This document shows, one piece after another, positions 48,915 through 57,869 of a DNA stretch of 64,000 bases. The DNA is taken from positions 1-64,000 of the forward strand of contig DYET01000196.1 of the NCBI GenBank assembly GCA_020725625.1. Direction: 5' to 3'. A program made the position numbers and the translations under genes. The notes under the pieces are model-generated. The model saw only the letters and a list, made by a program, of their open reading frames with translations, had not been told where the DNA came from and ran no database searches. This DNA is from Desulfovirgula sp. (GTDB taxonomy: Bacteria; Bacillota; Desulfotomaculia; Desulfotomaculales; Desulfocucumaceae). Every line of letters starts with the position of its first letter. Within the stretch, counting starts at the first letter, position 1.

Positions 48915-49706
48915 ATGGGTGAGGTAATAGTTGTCACTTCAGGGAAGGGCGGAGTGGGAAAGACCACCACCACCGCCAATCTGGGAACCGGGCTGGCCCA
49001 GCTGGGATACAAGGTCGCCCTGGTGGATGCCGACATAGGCTTAAGGAATCTGGATGTGGTTTTGGGCCTGGAGAACAGGATAGTTTACGATATAACCGAT
49101 GTCACGGGCGGGCACTGCCGCCTCCGCCAGGCGCTGATTAAGGACAAGCGCTATGAAGGGCTTTTTCTTCTGCCCGCCGCCCAGACCAAGGATAAAACGG
49201 CGGTAAGTCCGGACCAGATGAAGGCCCTCTGCGAAGACCTGAGCCAGGAGTTTGACTACGTGATTATAGACTGTCCGGCGGGCATAGAACAAGGCTTCAG
49301 GAACGCCATAGCCGGTGCTCACAGGGCTATTGTGGTGACGACCCCGGAAGTTTCCGCGGTAAGGGACGCCGACCGGATTATCGGGCTGCTGGAAGCTGCC
49401 GAACTCAGGGACCCCAAGCTGATCATCAACCGGGTCCGGCATAAGATGGTGGCTGCGGGGGACATGATGAGCATCGACGATATAATCGACATTCTGGCCG
49501 TCGACCTGCTGGGGGTGGTCCCCGAAGATGAGATGGTGATTATTACCACCAACCGCGGTGAAGCGGTTATCCAGGACGACCGCTCCCGCTCCGGGATGGC
49601 GTTCCGGAACATAGTCCGGCGTATAACCGGCGAGCAGGTTCCCCTCCTTCCCCTTGAGGAAGGCGGGCTGTTCAGCAAGCTTCGCCGTTTGATGGGTTTT
49701 AAATAG
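48915..49706 (+). CDS. minD: Septum site-determining ATPase MinD
   Basis: MGEVIVVTSGKGGVGKTTTTANLGTGLAQLGYKVALVDADIGLRNLDVVLGLENRIVYD. Confidence 0.98.
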   Translation: MGEVIVVTSGKGGVGKTTTTANLGTGLAQLGYKVALVDADIGLRNLDVVLGLENRIVYDITDVTGGHCRLRQALIKDKRYEGLFLLPAAQTKDKTAVSPDQMKALCEDLSQEFDYVIIDCPAGIEQGFRNAIAGAHRAIVVTTPEVSAVRDADRIIGLLEAAELRDPKLIINRVRHKMVAAGDMMSIDDIIDILAVDLLGVVPEDEMVIITTNRGEAVIQDDRSRSGMAFRNIVRRITGEQVPLLPLEEGGLFSKLRRLMGFK

Positions 49707-49716
49707 AACGGGAGGG

Positions 49717-50001
49717 GTGAAAGCAATGCTGGATTTCATTACCCGGATCTTCAACAGGGAGAGCACAGCCAGCAAAAACATAGCTAAAGAGAGGCTGAGG
49801 CTGGTACTGGTGCACGACCGGGCCAGCGTTTCGCCGCAGCTTCTGCAGACCCTCAAGGAAGACCTGATCAGGGTGATTTCCAATTACATGGTCATTGATG
49901 AGGAGGCCCTGGAGGTAAACCTGGAGAACAGCGAAAACCAGGTGGCCCTTATTGCCAATATACCGATTAAGAGCATGAAAAGAAACGTCAATGCCGTTTA
50001 A
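49717..50001 (+). CDS. minE: Cell division topological specificity factor MinE
   Basis: FITRIFNRESTASKNIAKERLRLVLVHDRASVSPQLLQTLKEDLIRVISNYMVID. Confidence 0.96.
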   Translation: MKAMLDFITRIFNRESTASKNIAKERLRLVLVHDRASVSPQLLQTLKEDLIRVISNYMVIDEEALEVNLENSENQVALIANIPIKSMKRNVNAV

Positions 50002-50051
50002 AGTCCCGGGAAATAACAATAATAGAATGAAAGATTAGAGTAAAAGCCGGA

Positions 50052-50078
50052 GCAGGGGGTACCCTGCCTTTTTTTAAT
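50052..50078 (+). terminator. Rho-independent terminator after minE
   Basis: gcagggggtaccctgccttttttt. Confidence 0.85.
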
Positions 50079-50216
50079 ACGGCGCGACTGCCATAAATAA
50101 CATATCGAAAACGGCAGCCGGAAGTTATATAATTTATTATTGACAGTGTTTCGGCAAGATGCCGGACCTATGCAGAACGCCCCGACGGGGCCGGTACCTG
50201 GGAAAGGGGTAGCCGC

Positions 50217-51593
50217 TTGTACAGGCGTCTGGTTAAAAATATCGATTACCCGCTGGTGGTAACTACTCTGGCGCTCCTTTTTTTCAGCCTCCTGACCATC
50301 GGCAGCGCCACCCTGGAGTTTACCGATTCCTCCATTGAAAAAATCCAGGAAATGAACTTCTTTTTACGGGTCCTGCACATGGACTATTATTTCGTGGTCA
50401 GGCAGGTGGCCTGGATTTTCCTCGGCCTGGCGGCGGCCGCGGCGCTCCTTTACGTTGACTACGAGGATATGTCCAGGTATTCCAGGCACCTCTACGTGAT
50501 CAACCTAGCCTTGCTGGCCGCGGTCATATTTGTGGGGCATACCGCCTTGGGCGCCCAGAGGTGGATTTACCTCGGCCCTTTTTCGTTTCAGCCCTCCGAA
50601 TTTTCCAAGCTGATCATCATTATTACCTACGCTGATTTTCTCGCCAAGCGGCAGGGGAGGCTGAACAACCTCCGCGACTTGATTCCTTGTTTTATCTATA
50701 TCGCTATTCCCGTGCTGCTCATTCTGAAGCAGCCGGACCTGGGCACCTCCCTCGTCTTCCTGGCCATCATGTTCGGGATGCTGTTCGTGGCCGGGGCCAG
50801 GCCGGCCCTCCTGGCGGGCATAATTGTCCTGGGGCTGGTGATCTCCTTTTCTGTATATCAGGTCCACGGCTTCCTGCACCGTACCGACGCCGGGCTGAAG
50901 GAGAAAATCGCCCAGGTCAACAGGGCCATCAGCAAGAATGACTGGTCCCTGAGCGGCAACGAGGAACTCCGCAAGGAACTGGAAAAGAAGGGCTACCTGC
51001 TGAACGCCGGGGATCTCAACGAATACCTGGAGTTGCTCAAAAAGGATCACCGGCAGGCGGAAATGCGGCATGAAGCCTTTCACAAGTACACCCTGAAGGA
51101 ATACCAGATGACCAGGCTGACCATATTCATGAATCCCGAAAGCGATTTGCTCGGGGCGGGCTACCATGTGTGGCAGTCCCGGATTGCCATCGGTTCGGGG
51201 GGGCTTACCGGCAAGGGGCTGCTTAAGGGTACCCAGAGCCATTACACGTTCCTGCCCATCCGGCATACCGACTTCATCTTTTCGGTGGTGGGCGAGGAGT
51301 TCGGTTTCGTAGGCGTAACCCTGCTCCTGGGACTGTATTATGTGCTTCTGCACCGGGGCATCCGGATGATTGCCGCGGCCAGGGACACTCACGGGACCCT
51401 CCTGGCAACCGGAATCGTTTCCATGTTCGCCTTTCACATCATTATCAACATCGGCATGACCGCCGGCGTTATGCCGGTGACCGGTATTCCCCTCCCCCTG
51501 TTCAGCTACGGGGGCAGCAACATGATCATGAACCTGGCCGCCCTGGGAGTGCTGCTGAATGTTTACGTGAGGAGGCAGAAGCTGATTTTTTAA
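50217..51593 (+). CDS. rodA: Rod shape-determining protein RodA (SEDS family) with loop insertions
   Basis: SEDS motifs ALGAQRWIYLGPFSFQPSEFSKL, MNPESDLLGAGYHVWQSRIAIGSGGLTGKGLLKGTQ, FLPIRHTDFIFSVVGEEFGFVG, GIPLPLFSYGGSNMI. Confidence 0.95.
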   Translation: MYRRLVKNIDYPLVVTTLALLFFSLLTIGSATLEFTDSSIEKIQEMNFFLRVLHMDYYFVVRQVAWIFLGLAAAAALLYVDYEDMSRYSRHLYVINLALLAAVIFVGHTALGAQRWIYLGPFSFQPSEFSKLIIIITYADFLAKRQGRLNNLRDLIPCFIYIAIPVLLILKQPDLGTSLVFLAIMFGMLFVAGARPALLAGIIVLGLVISFSVYQVHGFLHRTDAGLKEKIAQVNRAISKNDWSLSGNEELRKELEKKGYLLNAGDLNEYLELLKKDHRQAEMRHEAFHKYTLKEYQMTRLTIFMNPESDLLGAGYHVWQSRIAIGSGGLTGKGLLKGTQSHYTFLPIRHTDFIFSVVGEEFGFVGVTLLLGLYYVLLHRGIRMIAAARDTHGTLLATGIVSMFAFHIIINIGMTAGVMPVTGIPLPLFSYGGSNMIMNLAALGVLLNVYVRRQKLIF

Positions 51594-51623
51594 CTTTCCC
51601 GCCGGTTTTGCAAAAAACAGGGA

Positions 51624-51670
51624 AAAGGCCTGCCAGGGGCATGCTGGGCCCTTGCTTGCAGGCCTTTTGA
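51624..51670. terminator. Bidirectional terminator between convergent genes
   Basis: aaaaggcctgc...gcaggcctttt. Confidence 0.75.
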
Positions 51671-51687
51671 ATGGCCGGGGGGCGGTC

Positions 51688-51900
51688 TCACCAGAAACTG
51701 AGCCTGAAGAGGATTAGGGCCAGAACCACGATCAGGAATATGCCCGCCCCAATGTAGAAGTTCCTCCTGTCCCTTCGGGCCTGCTTCCGTTCTTCCAGCA
51801 ACTGCTTTTTTTCCGGAGATACATAGTTGACCGATTTTAACTTTTTCTTCCTGTCCGGGTCAAACCGGTAGACCCTGGAACGTCCGCCGCCGTCTTTCAT
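51688..51900 (-). CDS. Small single-TM protein
   Basis: Basic N-terminus then FYIGAGIFLIVVLALILFRLSFW. Confidence 0.6.
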   Translation of the reverse strand: MKDGGGRSRVYRFDPDRKKKLKSVNYVSPEKKQLLEERKQARRDRRNFYIGAGIFLIVVLALILFRLSFW

Positions 51901-51907
51901 CTCCCGT

Positions 51908-52207
51908 TTATTTCAGTTCTTTCAGCATGGTTACTTCCGGGGGGCCGGCCAGGAGATCCTTGAATTTTTCAGATGCCGCCTTATAGTGCGGGGTCTGCCG
52001 GTGGTTGTCCAGGTCTTCCTGACCGGCATACTGTTCGAAAAAGACAATTTCGGCGGGGTCTTTTACAGATACGTGGGGTATGTATGCCAGGCAGCCCCTT
52101 TCCTGGTTCCTTACCGCCTGCGCCAGCCGGACGCACTCCTCGGCCAGGAGGGTTTCCTTTCCCGGCCGGGCCCTTAGTTTTGCCACCAAACTGATCAATG
52201 TAATCAT
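51908..52207 (-). CDS. Antibiotic biosynthesis monooxygenase (ABM) domain protein
   Basis: LVAKLRARPGKETLLAEECVRLAQAVRNQERGCLAYIPHVSVKDPAEIVFFEQYAGQEDLDNHRQTPHYK. Confidence 0.92.
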   Translation of the reverse strand: MITLISLVAKLRARPGKETLLAEECVRLAQAVRNQERGCLAYIPHVSVKDPAEIVFFEQYAGQEDLDNHRQTPHYKAASEKFKDLLAGPPEVTMLKELK

Positions 52208-52284
52208 CCCCTTTTACTCAAAAAACTAAATATATATAACTCTATATCCATTATTCCCCCCAGTCAACGGTTTCTCGCCTGCCC

Positions 52285-52321
52285 GTCTGCGTCAAGATTC
52301 TGCGTCAAGATTTAGGAGGTA
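52285..52321 (+). repeat. Tandem 13-bp repeat plus 22-nt dispersed repeat shared with window start
   Basis: ctgcgtcaagatt x2 (52287-52312); ctgcgtcaagatttaggaggta matches the reverse complement of 23-44 at 21/22. Confidence 0.85.
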
Positions 52322-52333
52322 ATTGCCCATGCC

Positions 52334-52364
52334 GCAAGCGGCACCACGAACAGTGGAAATTCGG
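52334..52364 (+). repeat. Dispersed 31-nt repeat, copy 2
   Basis: gcaagcggcaccacgaacagtggaaattcgg; 29/31 to the reverse complement of 38248-38278. Confidence 0.9.
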
Positions 52365-52488
52365 TCCCCCTAAGAGCGGCCCAGCGGCGGGCAATTCCGC
52401 CGCCCGCCGGAGAGCTTGTCATATTTGTCCACCCCGCCGACATATATATTCTATAACTCGACCAAAGTAACTACCGGGGGGGATTGCC

Positions 52489-53307
52489 TTGTTCAGGGAC
52501 AAGAAGGACAAGAAGTCGCAGCCTCTACATGAATTTTTCCAGAACAAGAAATACGACCAGGACTACAACTGGATAGACTACTACCGGCCCAACAGGAAAA
52601 AGGGCGGCTACGGGTGGGGGGAAGCCCCGGGCCGGGAAGGGGGGCCGGGAAGGAAGACCGTTTGCAGGGTTGTGGCCGTACTGTCGATACTGGCCCTTCT
52701 GCTGGCGGTCAGGGAATTCAACCACCCGGTGGGGGAGAACGTCAGGGAGGGGCTGCGCTATGTTCTTACCACCGACTGGAATGTGCGGCCGGCCATGGAG
52801 AAGGCGGTCAAGTTTGGGCTGCAGATGGCCGGAGTGGACACCCAGCTTGACAGCGGCATGCCCCAGGAAGGGATGGTCAGGGAGGCCATGGGCAAGTTGC
52901 CCCCGGCCAGACAAATCCTGATCCCCGTTTCGGGCAAGGTCGTCAGGCCTTACGGCTGGACCAGGGACCCCCTGGACAACCTGGAGAGGTTCCACCACGG
53001 CATTGACATCGCGGCCAGTCCGGGAACACCCGTAAAGGCCGTGCTGCCGGGAAAGGTGGACAAGATAGGTTCAAGCCCCCATTACGGTCAGTACATCAAG
53101 ATAGACCACGGCGACGGCTTGTTTTCCCTGTACGCGGGCTTGGGCGGCGTCAGGGTCAAAGAGGGACAGGCGGTCAAAGCCGGGGATGTAATTGCTGAGG
53201 TGGCCAAGACCGGCGATGTCAAGGACGGGGGCCTGCACTTTGAGCTGAGGGAAAACGGCGTCCTGGTCGACCCTCTGGGCAGGATCGAGTTGCCGCCGGC
53301 GAGTTAG
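52489..53307 (+). CDS. spoIVFA: M23-family / SpoIVFA-like peptidoglycan-binding protein
   Basis: Single TM then M23 domain (YGWTRDPLDNLERFHHGIDIAASPGTPVKAVLPGKVDKI...HFELRENGVLVDP); immediately before the SpoIVFB-like gene. Confidence 0.8.
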   Translation: MFRDKKDKKSQPLHEFFQNKKYDQDYNWIDYYRPNRKKGGYGWGEAPGREGGPGRKTVCRVVAVLSILALLLAVREFNHPVGENVREGLRYVLTTDWNVRPAMEKAVKFGLQMAGVDTQLDSGMPQEGMVREAMGKLPPARQILIPVSGKVVRPYGWTRDPLDNLERFHHGIDIAASPGTPVKAVLPGKVDKIGSSPHYGQYIKIDHGDGLFSLYAGLGGVRVKEGQAVKAGDVIAEVAKTGDVKDGGLHFELRENGVLVDPLGRIELPPAS

Positions 53308-53319
53308 GGGGCTGGTTGT

Positions 53320-54201
53320 TTGAAAATAGGCAGGCTTTTTGGCATTAATCTTTACCTGAACCCGTTTTTCCTGGCCCTTCTGGGCCTGTTTTTTGTGGCC
53401 GGGATCCTCGACAAGGGGCTGACTGCCTTCGGCGTGGTCCTGGTCCATGAGTTCGCCCACGCAGCGGTGGCCAGAAGGCTTGGGGTTACGGTGGCAGACG
53501 TGGAGCTGCTGCCCTTCGGAGGGGTGACCAGGATGGGCGGGGACATGGCGGTTAATCCCCGGAAGGAGATATGCATAGCGGCGGCCGGCCCCGCGGCAAA
53601 CCTGGCCCTGTTTCTGGCCGGCATGGCCTGTAGGAATCACGGTCTCTGGGACGACGCCCTAGGTCCTTTTTTTCTCCAGTGCAACATGGTTATCGCCGCC
53701 TTCAACGTACTGCCGGCCCTGCCCCTGGACGGAGGAAGGGTCTACAGGGCCTGCCTGGCCGGAAAGATCGGCCTCAAGAGCGCCACGTACCGGGCCGCCG
53801 GCCTGGGCCAGGCCTGGGCGGTGATCATCATCCTGGCCGGGGCGGGGGGCCTCGCACTGGGCTGGGCGGGCGTGGACATTTTAGTCACCGGTCTTTTTCT
53901 TTTTTACGCCGCCACCAGGGAGAGGGCGGCGGCGCCCTACCTTTTTATCCGCCACATGATGCAGAAAAAAGACGACCTCCTGGAGGAGGGCGTTATTCCG
54001 GCGGTAATACTGGTCGCCCGCGAAGACGCCCCCCTGGGTGAAGTGGTCCGGCACTTCATGCCCCGCAGGTTTCATTTCGTGGCCGTGTTTTCGGAAAAGC
54101 TGGAGTTGAAAGGGGTGCTTCCGGAGGATAAAGTGGTGGACGGCCTCTTTGCCTTCGGCCTTGATTACCCCGTCGGCCGCATCGGCGGGCCGGCAGGATA
54201 G
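53320..54201 (+). CDS. spoIVFB: M50 site-2 protease, SpoIVFB-like
   Basis: VVLVHEFAHAAVARRLGVTVADVELLPFGGV; NVLPALPLDGGRVYRA. Confidence 0.9.
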   Translation: MKIGRLFGINLYLNPFFLALLGLFFVAGILDKGLTAFGVVLVHEFAHAAVARRLGVTVADVELLPFGGVTRMGGDMAVNPRKEICIAAAGPAANLALFLAGMACRNHGLWDDALGPFFLQCNMVIAAFNVLPALPLDGGRVYRACLAGKIGLKSATYRAAGLGQAWAVIIILAGAGGLALGWAGVDILVTGLFLFYAATRERAAAPYLFIRHMMQKKDDLLEEGVIPAVILVAREDAPLGEVVRHFMPRRFHFVAVFSEKLELKGVLPEDKVVDGLFAFGLDYPVGRIGGPAG

Positions 54202-54314
54202 CAATCAACCAGGGGCATGGATTCATCATGTTGAGGTAATACTCTTAATATGGAAGGCCGGATAAATCGCTTCTGCCATACCGGAAATTTCTAAGGGGAC
54301 AAGGGGGTGACGGT

Positions 54315-55070
54315 TTGGAGGTAAAAAGCAAGGTGGCGATTTTTGTCGACTACGAAAATCTTTTTTACAGTATGTACAACAAGTTTCAGACCCAGCCGGA
54401 CCCCATGGAGTTTATCAGAATAGCGCGCCAGTACGGCCAGATTATAACGGCCAGGGCCTATGGGGACTTTGAAAAAAACCCCTACATAAAAAACGAGGTG
54501 CCAAAACTGAGGGCTGCCAGTTTCGAGGTGGTGCACACGAGGACCGAAGTGGTGGGGGGTAAGGAAAAATCTTACACGGATTTTAAAATAGTGGAGGACC
54601 TGTTTGTTTTCAAAGAAGAAAACAGGGATGTGGAAAACATCATTCTGGCTACCGGGGACGGCCACTTTTCCAACATCGTGGCCAGGATGAAAATCAGGGA
54701 CGGGAAGCGGGTAATCGTCGTAGGAGTGAAGGGGTCCATCAGCCGGGAGCTGCAGATGGCAGCAGGCCGGGACGATGTGATTGAAATTTCCGGGTTCGGC
54801 TACGAGGTGGACCCTGAGGATTTGAAACGCTTTATCCTGGTTCAGGAGGATCGGTACAGGTACCTGACCTTCATCAGGACCGCCCAGGCCTACCTGGAAA
54901 AAATGAAGATACCGGAAGAACACAGGAACTGCTGCCTGAAGAAGATTACCGCGGCCATGAACAGGTTGATTGAAGAGGGATACCTTGAACAGGTAAGGAT
55001 AATGAGAAACAACGTGCCGGTAAATATTATAAAAGTGACCGCGCAGAAGGAAATGGAAAACTATGGTTAA
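54315..55070 (+). CDS. NYN-domain (LabA/DUF88-like) protein with C-terminal extension
   Basis: VAIFVDYENLFYSMY...KSYTDFKIVEDLFVFKEENRDVENIILATGDGHFSNIVARMKIRDGKRVIVVGV. Confidence 0.85.
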   Translation: MEVKSKVAIFVDYENLFYSMYNKFQTQPDPMEFIRIARQYGQIITARAYGDFEKNPYIKNEVPKLRAASFEVVHTRTEVVGGKEKSYTDFKIVEDLFVFKEENRDVENIILATGDGHFSNIVARMKIRDGKRVIVVGVKGSISRELQMAAGRDDVIEISGFGYEVDPEDLKRFILVQEDRYRYLTFIRTAQAYLEKMKIPEEHRNCCLKKITAAMNRLIEEGYLEQVRIMRNNVPVNIIKVTAQKEMENYG

Positions 55071-55234
55071 GGTTCCCGGCCATTCTTTTTCCAACCGGCG
55101 CAGGTAAAAAAAGGGGGCTGGTAGAAGATAATTAAACTACAGGCGGATTGTTCCGGCAAACAAAGGGCGGCAATACCGGCTTAATTTTCCGGCCGCCGCC
55201 GGAAGGCGGGGGTAACGGCCGGGGAGGGATATTT

Positions 55235-57136
55235 TTGGCATCCATAAAGAAGCGGGACTACGGCGAAGTACTGGACGGGCTTCTGGACCGCGTCCAGAAG
55301 CCCGCACGCTACGCGGGGGGCGAGTTGAACTCGGTCCGCAAGGACTGGGAGCGGACTGAGGTCAAAATAGCCTTCGCCTTTCCCGACCTGTACGAGGTGG
55401 GCATGTCCCACCTGGGCCTGCAGATTCTCTACCACACCGTCAACCGCCGGTCCGACACACTTATGGAAAGGGTTTTCGCACCCTGGAAGGACATGGAGGG
55501 GCTTATGCGGGATCAGGGGCTTCTCCTTTTATCCCTTGAGTCCAGAAGGCCGGTAGGCGACTTCGACATTCTGGCTTTTACCCTCCAGTATGAAATGACC
55601 TTTACCAACATTCTCAACATGATCGACCTGGCCGGCATACCGCTGCGGTCGTCCGGGCGGGGGCAGGGGCATCCCCTGGTTATCGCCGGGGGCCCCTGCG
55701 CATTCAACCCGGAGCCGCTGGCGGATTTTATCGACGCCTTCGCCATCGGGGAGGGGGAGGACCTCATCCACGACATTATCGACGCTTACCGGGCCGGAAG
55801 GGACCTGGACCGGAGGCTGCTGCTGCGCAGGCTGGCCGGGATAGAGGGGGTTTACGTGCCGGGGTTTTACCGGGTGAGGTACAACAGTGACGGCACCATC
55901 GGGTCGATTGACCCCGCGGTGGAGGGAGTTCCCGGAAAAATCCGCAAGAGGCACGTTTCCGGCTTTGAGCGGGCGGACTACCCGGTAAATCCCATAGTCC
56001 CAAACATGGGCGTGGTTCACGACCGGATTATGCTGGAGGTGATGAGGGGGTGCACCCGGGGCTGCAGGTTTTGCCAGGCCGGTTCCATTTACCGCCCGGT
56101 GCGCGAGAAGTCCCCGGAAACCCTCATCCATCAGGCCGGTCAGTTGGTAAAAAACACCGGCTACGACGAAATATCGCTGGTTTCCTTAAGTTCGGCCGAT
56201 TATTCGGGGTTGAAGCCCCTGGTCAGGGGACTGCTGAACCGGTTGGAAGGCATGGGCGTGGGGGTGTCCCTGCCCTCGCTGCGGGTTGACGCCTTTTCGG
56301 TGGATCTGGCCAAAGAAATTCAGAGGGTGCGCCGGTCCGGCCTGACCTTTGCGCCCGAGGCCGGCACCCAGCGCCTGCGGGACGTGATCAACAAGGGAGT
56401 GACCGAAAAGGAGTTCCTGGAGGCGGTGTCGGCCGCCTTTGGCGCCGGCTGGCATGCGGTGAAGCTCTATTTCATGATCGGGCTGCCCACCGAAACCCGG
56501 GAGGACCTGGACGGGATTGCCAGGATGGCCCTGCTGGCGCTGAAAAAGGGCGAGGAGGCCGGGGTCGGCAGGGGGAGGCTCAGGGTCACGGTGAGCGTTT
56601 CCTCTTTTGTTCCCAAGTCCCAGACCCCATTCCAGTGGGAGCCCATGAACACGCTGGAGGAAATAAAGGAAAAGCAAAGGTATCTGAAGAACCTTTTGAA
56701 GGACAAGAGAATGGCCTTCAAGTGGCACGACCCGGAGGTCAGCTTTCTGGAAGGTGTCCTGTCCAGGGGCGACCGGAGGTTGTCCGCCGCCCTGGAGAGG
56801 GCCTGGCGGTTGGGCAGCCGTTTTGACGGGTGGTCCGAGTGCTTCGACTTCGGGACCTGGCTGAAGGCCTTCGAAGACACCGGGATAGACCCCCGATGGT
56901 ACGCCCACCGGCGCTATACTTACGGGGACGTTCTGCCGTGGGATCACATAGACGCCGGCCTGAGCAGGGAATTTCTGGTCAGGGAGCACAGCCGGGCAAT
57001 GGAGGCCGTCCCTACGCCTGACTGCCGCGGCGGCCGGTGCCCGGCCTGCGGCGTCTGCACCGGCGCGGGAGCAAAACCCGAGATTTTTGCCGCCGGAGGT
57101 GAAGACCGTGCCCCGCTACCGGGTCAGCTACTCTAA
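55235..57136 (+). CDS. TIGR03960 family B12-binding radical SAM protein
   Basis: MEVMRGCTRGCRFCQAGSIYRPVREKSPETL; FPDLYEVGMSHLGLQILYHTVN. Confidence 0.94.
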   Translation: MASIKKRDYGEVLDGLLDRVQKPARYAGGELNSVRKDWERTEVKIAFAFPDLYEVGMSHLGLQILYHTVNRRSDTLMERVFAPWKDMEGLMRDQGLLLLSLESRRPVGDFDILAFTLQYEMTFTNILNMIDLAGIPLRSSGRGQGHPLVIAGGPCAFNPEPLADFIDAFAIGEGEDLIHDIIDAYRAGRDLDRRLLLRRLAGIEGVYVPGFYRVRYNSDGTIGSIDPAVEGVPGKIRKRHVSGFERADYPVNPIVPNMGVVHDRIMLEVMRGCTRGCRFCQAGSIYRPVREKSPETLIHQAGQLVKNTGYDEISLVSLSSADYSGLKPLVRGLLNRLEGMGVGVSLPSLRVDAFSVDLAKEIQRVRRSGLTFAPEAGTQRLRDVINKGVTEKEFLEAVSAAFGAGWHAVKLYFMIGLPTETREDLDGIARMALLALKKGEEAGVGRGRLRVTVSVSSFVPKSQTPFQWEPMNTLEEIKEKQRYLKNLLKDKRMAFKWHDPEVSFLEGVLSRGDRRLSAALERAWRLGSRFDGWSECFDFGTWLKAFEDTGIDPRWYAHRRYTYGDVLPWDHIDAGLSREFLVREHSRAMEAVPTPDCRGGRCPACGVCTGAGAKPEIFAAGGEDRAPLPGQLL

Positions 57137-57821
57137 AGACGATACCGCCAGGTTCATGTCTCACCTGGACCTGGTCAGAACATTCGGCCGGGCGCTGCGC
57201 AGGGCCGGACTTCCGGTGACCCTGAGCCGGGGCTTCAACCCCCATGCCAGGATCTCCTTCGCCTTCCCTCTGCCAGTGGGGGTTTCCGGCCTGGAGGAGT
57301 ATGCCGATATAGAACTTGACCGGGAAGTTTCCCCGGAAGAGATTGTCCGAACCCTGAATGCCGGCATGCCCCAGGGCTTGAAGGTCACCGGTTCCTGCCG
57401 GCTGGAGGAAGGATCCCCCGCCCTGATGGCCGAGGCCCATAGATCCACCTACCTGGTCCGGCTTGACCGGGAGAATGTGCCGGGCCTGGAAGCGGTCCTG
57501 AAGTGCCTGGAGAAGATCGCGGAAGTGCCTGAGTTGCCCGTCACCCGCCGCAAAAAGGACGGATCGGCGGCTCAGTTCGACATCCGCCCCGGCATTCTGG
57601 CCCTGTCGGCCCGGGAGGAGGAAGGCCGGGTGGTTATAGAGATGGATCTTATGACCGGGAGCAGCCTTAATGTGCGTCCCGCCGAGGTCATCCAGGCCGT
57701 CCGGGAGAGCTGCGGTATTTTTGACGAAGGCTGCCGCCTGGAGATAACCCGCACCCGTATCCGCGGCCGGGGGGGAAAAGAACTGTTTCACCGCTGTTCA
57801 GGCGAGGGACAAAAATGTTAA
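57108..57821 (+). CDS. TIGR03936 family radical SAM-linked protein (DUF2344)
   Basis: YRVSYSKDDTARFMSHLDLVRTFGRALRRAGLPVTLSRGFNPHARISFAFPLPVGVSG. Confidence 0.94.
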   Translation: MPRYRVSYSKDDTARFMSHLDLVRTFGRALRRAGLPVTLSRGFNPHARISFAFPLPVGVSGLEEYADIELDREVSPEEIVRTLNAGMPQGLKVTGSCRLEEGSPALMAEAHRSTYLVRLDRENVPGLEAVLKCLEKIAEVPELPVTRRKKDGSAAQFDIRPGILALSAREEEGRVVIEMDLMTGSSLNVRPAEVIQAVRESCGIFDEGCRLEITRTRIRGRGGKELFHRCSGEGQKC

Positions 57822-57869
57822 AATGTAATTATTATTCAGGCTGGTTTATATAGTGTCGGGGATGGTTTT

